Assembly: GCA_016178155.1 (NCBI GenBank)
Contig: JACOTZ010000020.1
Span: forward strand, 1 to 38,128
DNA length: 38,128 nucleotides
Direction of reading: 5' to 3'
From: Acidobacteriota bacterium
GTDB lineage: Bacteria > Acidobacteriota > Terriglobia > Bryobacterales > Bryobacteraceae
Both the position numbers and the translations under genes were made by a program. Positions 33,552-38,128 of the stretch are shown here, piece after piece (the first letter of the stretch is position 1; every line of letters begins with the position of its first letter). The notes below the pieces were generated by a model. It was not told the origin of the DNA, searched no databases, and saw nothing but the letters and a program-made list of their open reading frames with translations.

Positions 33552-33585
33552 CAGGGAGTGGTGGTGACGAACCTCGACTATGGCG

Positions 33586-34083
33586 CTACATGAACGCCTG
33601 AATGACCGAGTATGACTTGTTATTCAAGCGGTTTTGGAACATCGCCGGAGTCAGGTGCTGGCTGTCGGCATCGAAGCCGTTGTAGCTCCAGGGATTCAAG
33701 ATGTGGATGGTGTTGGCCCGGGAATCAACGCCGGTGATAACCACCACGTGAGCGCCCGGCCGGCTGAAGGCACACCAGAGCGGTCCATAGCCCTTGAGCA
33801 TGTAGAGCAGGCTTTCGAGATCGCCTGCCAGGGTCACGGCGTATTGGCCGCGCCAGCCGACCAGTCCCAGGGCCGCGCGCGTCTTGGGGAAATCGTCTGT
33901 AGGCAGTCCGTACTTGTAATAGTCGCTGAAGTCCAGGCCGGCTTTCGCGATCCGTTCTCGAATCGCATTGGTCGGCTTCTGGTTCCACCTGTAGAGAATC
34001 GCGTAAGCCGCATACCAACAGCTCGAGGCATTGGGCTGCCCGTAACCCGACCCGTCGAGGTTCCAGTCAAAGCTATCAGCCAT
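33586..34083 (-). CDS. papain-like cysteine peptidase (C39/C70, AvrRpt2-like)
   Basis: A 165-residue protein without a signal peptide. GQPNASSCWYAAYAILYRW carries Q16 and C22; the six-residue spacing equals the oxyanion-hole Gln and nucleophile Cys of papain. H112 (PGAHVVVITGV) and N130 (HILNPW) complete the catalytic set. The whole protein is a bare catalytic domain of about the size of AvrRpt2-type (C70) or C39-like domains. It is leaderless for Sec or Tat, so it acts in the cytoplasm or leaves by another route. It lies 68 bp downstream of a two-transporter ABC operon on the same strand, so it may be co-transcribed. The target is unknown. No ribosome binding site is evident before the ATG. 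Confidence 0.78.
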   Translation of the reverse strand: MADSFDWNLDGSGYGQPNASSCWYAAYAILYRWNQKPTNAIRERIAKAGLDFSDYYKYGLPTDDFPKTRAALGLVGWRGQYAVTLAGDLESLLYMLKGYGPLWCAFSRPGAHVVVITGVDSRANTIHILNPWSYNGFDADSQHLTPAMFQNRLNNKSYSVIQAFM

Positions 34084-34151
34084 GGCGCGGTTATCGTATC
34101 ACGACAAGCAGCGGATCGGCGGCGCGAGTCGGCACACGGAGGCGGCGCCGT

Positions 34152-35216
34152 CTAATCCGTGCCGTAGTTGATCTCGAGCTTGCGGACAGCCCGCGAGGCG
34201 CTCCACAGCACGAGCGCGGCTACGCCGAGCAGGCCGAAGACGGCCGAGGCGGCCGAGGCCGGTTCGGCGGGGGCCAGGAGCAGCCGCACCAGCGCGGGCG
34301 CGTCCGGGTCCACGGGCGCGGGAACCGGGCAGAGCGACTGCACGTAATAAAGGACGCTCAGCTTCTGAAGCATGGCGGGGAGAAAGCCGTTGATGTTCTC
34401 CCACAACACGAGCACGGCGGCGGGGATGATCGGATTCCGCAGGAGCAGGCCCGCGGCCAGGAACACGCTGCCGTAGCCCACGCATCCGAGGGCGGCCGCG
34501 GCGGCGTACCGCAACAAGTGCGAGGGACCGCTCTGCTGCCAGTAAGCCTGGAGTTCGGCGGGGTCCTGCGGCCACAGCATGATGCCGAAACACAGCATAA
34601 CGCCGAGCGTGAAGATGACGCTCGCCGCGATCAGGCCTGCCAGGTACTTGCCGGCCAGCAGCACTTCGCGCCGGGCCGGCGCCAGGAACCAGAAATGAAG
34701 AGTCTTATCGAGCATTTCGCCGCGAAACAGGTTCATGAAAATGCCGAGGCATCCGAAAAAGATCGCGCAGCGCAGATAAAAATACTGGAACACGGCGGCG
34801 TAGACCGTGCGGTCTTCCTCGAAGTCCAACATTGTGCGCGTGCTCTTGCCTTGCAGGATGCCCGCCTCGAAGTGGAGATCGACGCGGCGCCTTCCGTCGA
34901 AGTATGTCATGAAGCGGTGTGAGGGCCCATCGCCGTCCGGCGGGCGCCACGTGCGCTCGCTCAGGGGCGTGCCCGCACGCTCCAGAACCGCGCCATCACT
35001 GTCGCCCCGCTGAATGGAGTCGAGAACGGCGGCAGGCGTCTTCCGGCCGGCCCAGCGGTCGCCGCGAATCTTCACCTCCAGACCGTGGGCGAAAAAGATG
35101 ACCGAAGGAAACAGCGCCAGCAGGTACACCCAGAGCGAGCGCCTGGCAAAAAACACGCGGCGCAGTTGCAGCCGGGCGATGGTCGAGATCTGGCGCAGGC
35201 GGAAGACAGTGGTCAT
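34152..35216 (-). CDS. ABC-2 type transporter permease (second pair)
   Basis: A 354-residue inner-membrane protein. A first helix at about 28-45 (LWVYLLALFPSVIFFAHG) is followed by a soluble loop of about 100 residues. A cluster of five to six helices then starts near 145 (FYLRCAIFFGCLGIFMNLF). RGEMLDKTLHFWFLAPARREVLLAGKYLAG is the typical ABC-2 coupling segment. A last helix lies near the C terminus. Its ATG overlaps the stop of the upstream ATPase gene by 4 bp (ATGA), so the two are partners. The substrate is not deducible. Confidence 0.85.
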   Translation of the reverse strand: MTTVFRLRQISTIARLQLRRVFFARRSLWVYLLALFPSVIFFAHGLEVKIRGDRWAGRKTPAAVLDSIQRGDSDGAVLERAGTPLSERTWRPPDGDGPSHRFMTYFDGRRRVDLHFEAGILQGKSTRTMLDFEEDRTVYAAVFQYFYLRCAIFFGCLGIFMNLFRGEMLDKTLHFWFLAPARREVLLAGKYLAGLIAASVIFTLGVMLCFGIMLWPQDPAELQAYWQQSGPSHLLRYAAAAALGCVGYGSVFLAAGLLLRNPIIPAAVLVLWENINGFLPAMLQKLSVLYYVQSLCPVPAPVDPDAPALVRLLLAPAEPASAASAVFGLLGVAALVLWSASRAVRKLEINYGTD

Positions 35217-36145
35217 CGGCCATCTCCAATCAGGTACTCATACAGGGCGTCGACGTTCTCGTCGGCGGCCGCCACGCTCTCGATCGTGTACCCGGCGACC
35301 GCGATGCGCGTGAGGGCCCGGGAGAATTCCTGGCGGCTGCGCGTCAGCACCAGCAGGCCGAGACGGTCGTCGTTCAGCTTGACCTCGGTGACGTGGTCCT
35401 GCTCGAACAGGAGCGAGGCGAGGCGCGAGGCGTCGCGGCAGCGGATGACAAACTGGCTGGGGTGCTCGTGAATCTCCTCGCGGACGCTGCGGACCTGCCC
35501 CTCGGCGATGATCATGCCGTTGGCGATCAGAATCACCTGGTCGGAGATGACGTCGACCTCCTGTAACACGTGGCTGGAGAGAACGACGTGACGGCCCTCA
35601 GCGGCAAACTCGCGGAACATGGCGCTGGTCTCGGCGCGGACGAGCGGATCGAGGCCGTTGAGCGGCTCATCGAGGATCAGGACCTCGGGATCGTGCGCGA
35701 TCGCGTGCGCGAGCCGGACGCGCTGGCGCATGCCCTTGGAGTAGGCAGCCACCTTCCGATTCGCCGCGTCGGTGAGGCTGACGCGCGCGAGTGCCCTCCA
35801 GGCCCGGCGCTCGGCTTCCGCCGGCGGGTAGCCGTAGAGCAGCAAACCGGTGCAAACGAACTCAAATCCGGTAGCGCCGCGCGGCGCGGCATCGTACTGG
35901 GTGGCATAGCCGGTGATGCGCAGCAGACGTTCAGGATCGCGCGGCGAGAGGCCGCGCACGGATACCGAGCCCCGGTCGGGATTTATCAAACCGGTCATCA
36001 GGTTCATCAGCGTGGTCTTGCCCGAGCCGTTCGGGCCCACCAGGCTGGTGATGCCCGGCGGGATGCGCAGCGTGACGCGATTCACGCCGAGGACCTCTCC
36101 GTAGAACTTGGAGACCTCGTCGAAGACGATCTCGGGCGCGCTCAC
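35213..36145 (-). CDS. ABC transporter ATP-binding protein (second pair)
   Basis: A 310-residue ATPase. The GTG at 36145 is chosen because it overlaps the stop of the preceding permease gene (GTGA) and the domain begins there. The longer open frame upstream runs across that permease and is not real. Walker A is GPNGSGKTT, the Q loop ATQYDAAPRG, the signature YSKGMRQRVRLAHA, Walker B EVLILDEPLNGLDP and the H loop LSSHVLQEV. The C-terminal 90 residues form an accessory domain (FVIRCRDASRLASLLFEQ). It powers the permease encoded immediately downstream. Confidence 0.92.
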   Translation of the reverse strand: MSAPEIVFDEVSKFYGEVLGVNRVTLRIPPGITSLVGPNGSGKTTLMNLMTGLINPDRGSVSVRGLSPRDPERLLRITGYATQYDAAPRGATGFEFVCTGLLLYGYPPAEAERRAWRALARVSLTDAANRKVAAYSKGMRQRVRLAHAIAHDPEVLILDEPLNGLDPLVRAETSAMFREFAAEGRHVVLSSHVLQEVDVISDQVILIANGMIIAEGQVRSVREEIHEHPSQFVIRCRDASRLASLLFEQDHVTEVKLNDDRLGLLVLTRSRQEFSRALTRIAVAGYTIESVAAADENVDALYEYLIGDGR

Positions 36146-37002
36146 GAGACCACCTCCACGGGCCGGAGCTTCCGTTCCAGCACGACCAGGAGAATTGCGG
36201 TCATGACGGCGATGGCGAGAAGGCACACGGGCGTCTCGGGGCCGCGGATGGGATCCGCGCCCAGCATCGAGCGCCAGACCTGGTTCATCGCCTGCCCCGG
36301 GTTGAGAGCACGGCCCCAGTCGACCCGGAGAATGCCGTTGATCAGCTCGGCGGCGCCCGCGCTCACGAAGAAGAAGCCGAGCACCAGGCCGCCCGCCACG
36401 AGGCGCCACCTGACATAAGCGGAGCTGGCCAGAGCGACCAGCCCGACGAACACGATCCACAGCAGGAAACCGGCGAACACCCCGGCGCCGAGCGTCCAGT
36501 TTTTCGTGAACCAGCTCCAGCCGGCCATTCCCCACTGCATGGCGAACAGCAGCAGGCCGGGCACCCAGGTGACCGGGGAGAGGAGACCCACCAGCACCAG
36601 CATGCGGGCCCCGACGTAGTCGGCACGCGAAAGAGCGCGGCTGAAATACAGCGGCAGCGCACCGGTAGAGAGGTCGGGCGTGACCAGGCCGGGGCCCGCG
36701 AATGCCGCCAGGACAATCGCGAAGAACGCCTGAACATTCATGAAGATGACAAAGAACCGGCCGTCAATCTGGAGCATCTTGGCGATCTCGGGACTGAGTC
36801 CGGCCCACAGCTCGGCGTGATTGGAGACGTAGATGAAGGTGGCGCAGGCCAGCGGCCAGAAAAGCGCGACCACCATGGTAATGACCACCAGCCGCTGCTG
36901 CAACAGTCGCTGCCAGGCGAAGCGCGGCAGAACCAATAGGCGTGTCCAGCGCCCGGTGAGGGGTCCGCGGTACCGCTGGTAGCCGCGTCTATAAACGGCC
37001 AT
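36142..37002 (-). CDS. ABC-2 type transporter permease (first pair)
   Basis: A 286-residue inner-membrane protein with about six helices (VVITMVVALFWPLACATFIYV first). The ATG at 37002 is chosen over a TTG at 37011 because AGGAGG lies exactly 9 bases upstream, within the end of the preceding ATPase gene. The N-terminal YRRGYQRYRGPL is a common opening of such permeases. LVTPDLSTGALPLYFSRALSRADYVG is the coupling region. It overlaps the ATPase genes on both sides, by 14 bp upstream and 4 bp downstream. Confidence 0.87.
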   Translation of the reverse strand: MAVYRRGYQRYRGPLTGRWTRLLVLPRFAWQRLLQQRLVVITMVVALFWPLACATFIYVSNHAELWAGLSPEIAKMLQIDGRFFVIFMNVQAFFAIVLAAFAGPGLVTPDLSTGALPLYFSRALSRADYVGARMLVLVGLLSPVTWVPGLLLFAMQWGMAGWSWFTKNWTLGAGVFAGFLLWIVFVGLVALASSAYVRWRLVAGGLVLGFFFVSAGAAELINGILRVDWGRALNPGQAMNQVWRSMLGADPIRGPETPVCLLAIAVMTAILLVVLERKLRPVEVVS

Positions 37003-37975
37003 GGCCGGCAACCTCCTGGACGTCCGCGGCCTCGCCCGGCGTGTGACGCAGATGGCCGACTGCCTTGAGGAAAATCTCCTCGAGCGTGTCGCGGCGGTGC
37101 GTGAGGCGATGCACGTTGAGCCCGCAGCGGGCGATCAGGCGCCAGAGAACGTCGAGATCGACCTCGGGGGGCAGAACGATCCGCCAGCGGCCGCCACCCT
37201 CGCTGACCCCTTCCACTCCGTACTCGCGGAGAGCTGCGGCGAAATCGCGGTCCTCGCCGTTGACTTCGAGTTCAACGAAGCGGCGGTTGGCCCTCCGCTC
37301 GGCCTCGAGGTCCGACTGATGAACGATCCGGCCCGCGTTGAGAATGACGACCTCATCGCAGACCTGTTCGACGTCACGCAACAGGTGCGAGCACAGCACG
37401 ATGTTCATGCCGTGCTCTTCCTTCATCTCGCGGATGAGCTTGAGCATGCGGGCGCGTCCGGCGGGGTCGAGACCGTTGGTGGGCTCGTCCAGGATGACCA
37501 GTTCCGGCCCGTGCAGGATGGCCTGAGCCAGCTTGGCCATCTGTTTCATCCCCAGCGAGTAGGTGCCGAGCGCACGGTATCGCGCCTCTCCCAGGCCAAC
37601 CTCGAACAGGACTTCGTGCGCCTTTTCGAGAGCCGTTTCGCCCGGCAACCCGGAGAGCTCCCCCATGATGCGCAAGAATGCGACCGCGCTCAGCTCGGCG
37701 ATGAAGGCCTCGTTCTCGGGCATATATCCGACCCGGGCTTGCACCGCGCGCGCTTGCTTGTGGCAATCGAGTCCGAACAGTCGAGCGCTGCCGGAGGAGG
37801 GTCGATGAAAGCCGAGCAAGGTTTGGATGAGCGTCGACTTGCCTGCGCCGTTGGGGCCGAGCAGTCCGATGGCCTTTCCCGCGCCCGAAATGCCCAGCCG
37901 GCAGGAGAGTCCTTGGAGGACCTCCCGCCGGCCGAGCTTTACGCGCAGATCCCGAAGTTCGATAACAGGCGTCAT
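36989..37975 (-). CDS. ABC transporter ATP-binding protein (first pair)
   Basis: A 328-residue ATPase and first gene of the four-gene operon. Walker A is GPNGAGKSTL, the Q-loop region YMPENEAF, the signature YSLGMKQMAKLAQA, Walker B ELVILDEPTNGLDP and the H loop CSHLLRDVEQ. The C-terminal section (about 225-328) is an accessory domain. It ends in DTLEEIFLKAVG, as in NatA/CcmA-like ABC-2 ATPases. It pairs with the permease gene it overlaps. The 153 bp upstream to the window end show no recognisable gene. Confidence 0.92.
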   Translation of the reverse strand: MTPVIELRDLRVKLGRREVLQGLSCRLGISGAGKAIGLLGPNGAGKSTLIQTLLGFHRPSSGSARLFGLDCHKQARAVQARVGYMPENEAFIAELSAVAFLRIMGELSGLPGETALEKAHEVLFEVGLGEARYRALGTYSLGMKQMAKLAQAILHGPELVILDEPTNGLDPAGRARMLKLIREMKEEHGMNIVLCSHLLRDVEQVCDEVVILNAGRIVHQSDLEAERRANRRFVELEVNGEDRDFAAALREYGVEGVSEGGGRWRIVLPPEVDLDVLWRLIARCGLNVHRLTHRRDTLEEIFLKAVGHLRHTPGEAADVQEVAGHGRL

Positions 37976-38128
37976 CCGGCGTCTTTTACATTCTCGCGCT
38001 CACCGCTCGACCAGGCGCCTCGGGCGGAGACGCCGCTCGACCGAATGCTCGCGAGCCTCCCCCGGGCGTGTTGGTCCGGGACCGGCGGCGGTCATCAGGT
38101 CGAGCAGAAGGCTCGTTAGACGAGTACG

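Larger units (their letters stand above)
33252..33585. other. gene-free segment with nested repeats
   Basis: No gene is supported in these 334 bp. The segment holds a direct repeat TGACGAA(A)CCTCGACT at 33327-33342 and 33565-33579, REP-like copy C, and a 13-bp inverted repeat at 33451-33463 and 33539-33551. The AT content between the inverted arms is higher than in the surroundings. It may be the relic of a small non-autonomous mobile element. Confidence 0.55.

Noticed and set aside
35213-36535. Longer version of the second ABC ATPase
   Set aside because: The extra N-terminal part lies in another frame of the permease gene. The GTG at 36145 with a stop/start overlap is the sensible start.
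37001-38119. Plus-strand open frame opposite the first ABC ATPase
   Set aside because: The minus strand has all ABC ATPase motifs; the plus-strand product has none.

Overview
The window is a GC-rich bacterial chromosome segment of about 38 kb with roughly 30 protein genes and no RNA gene that I can see. The gene content points to Acidobacteriota, probably a Bryobacterales/Solibacter-like soil or sediment lineage. It has a membrane-anchored PD40 (TolB-like propeller) protein, a LamG protein with a GGGWI-type C-terminal domain, a PQQ dehydrogenase paired with a diheme cytochrome, and a YncE-propeller/phosphoesterase fusion. This assignment is an inference from family content; there is no 16S rRNA or marker gene here.

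Layout. 1-1684: 3' part of a PD40-repeat membrane protein, with a one-base frameshift. 1999-4443: large secreted LamG protein. 4672-7019: translationally coupled diheme cytochrome c and PQQ dehydrogenase, followed by a small secreted protein (7155-7478). 7579-10064 (minus): yvcK/glmR and glmU, both tied to UDP-GlcNAc supply for the cell wall. 10222-17054 (minus): seven-gene electron-transfer cluster. 17318-20692 (minus): sigma-54-dependent response regulator and its membrane histidine kinase. 20931-22143 (minus): a YflT-like stress protein and a 45-residue zinc-ribbon-like protein. 22365-23492 (minus): Tat-exported aldo/keto reductase. 23706-26629 (minus): GT-C-like membrane protein coupled to an MFS sugar-acid-type transporter. 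26983-27444: single-domain response regulator. 27470-29167 (minus): IlvD/Edd-type sugar-acid dehydratase. 29329-30643: divergent thymidine kinase and methyltransferase. 30717-33251 (minus): propeller-phosphoesterase. 33586-34083 (minus): papain-like cysteine peptidase. 34152-37975 (minus): four overlapping genes for two ABC-2 type transporters.

The most interesting part is 10222-20692. In transcription order the cluster encodes an outer-membrane barrel, a monoheme cytochrome c, a small protein with a complete CuA motif, a Tat-exported protein with four [4Fe-4S] clusters, an NrfD quinol-module membrane protein with an extra C-terminal periplasmic domain, a type-1-copper-like protein, and a second outer-membrane barrel with an N-terminal CxxCH heme. 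No molybdopterin, multiheme or other catalytic subunit is present. It looks like a complete wiring path from the quinone pool through copper and heme carriers to the outer membrane. A sigma-54-type promoter lies just upstream of the first gene, with a 20-bp palindrome about 75 bp further upstream. The adjacent NtrC-type regulator and kinase make a coherent regulatory circuit. The kinase gene appears to have lost a few codons at its 3' end.

Other signals are two near-identical 42-bp intergenic repeats (4513, 7128), a dispersed REP-like hairpin family containing TTCTGAGCCGCG (29268, 30680, 33382), and a gene-free segment at 33327-33579 bounded by a short direct repeat and holding a 13-bp inverted repeat.
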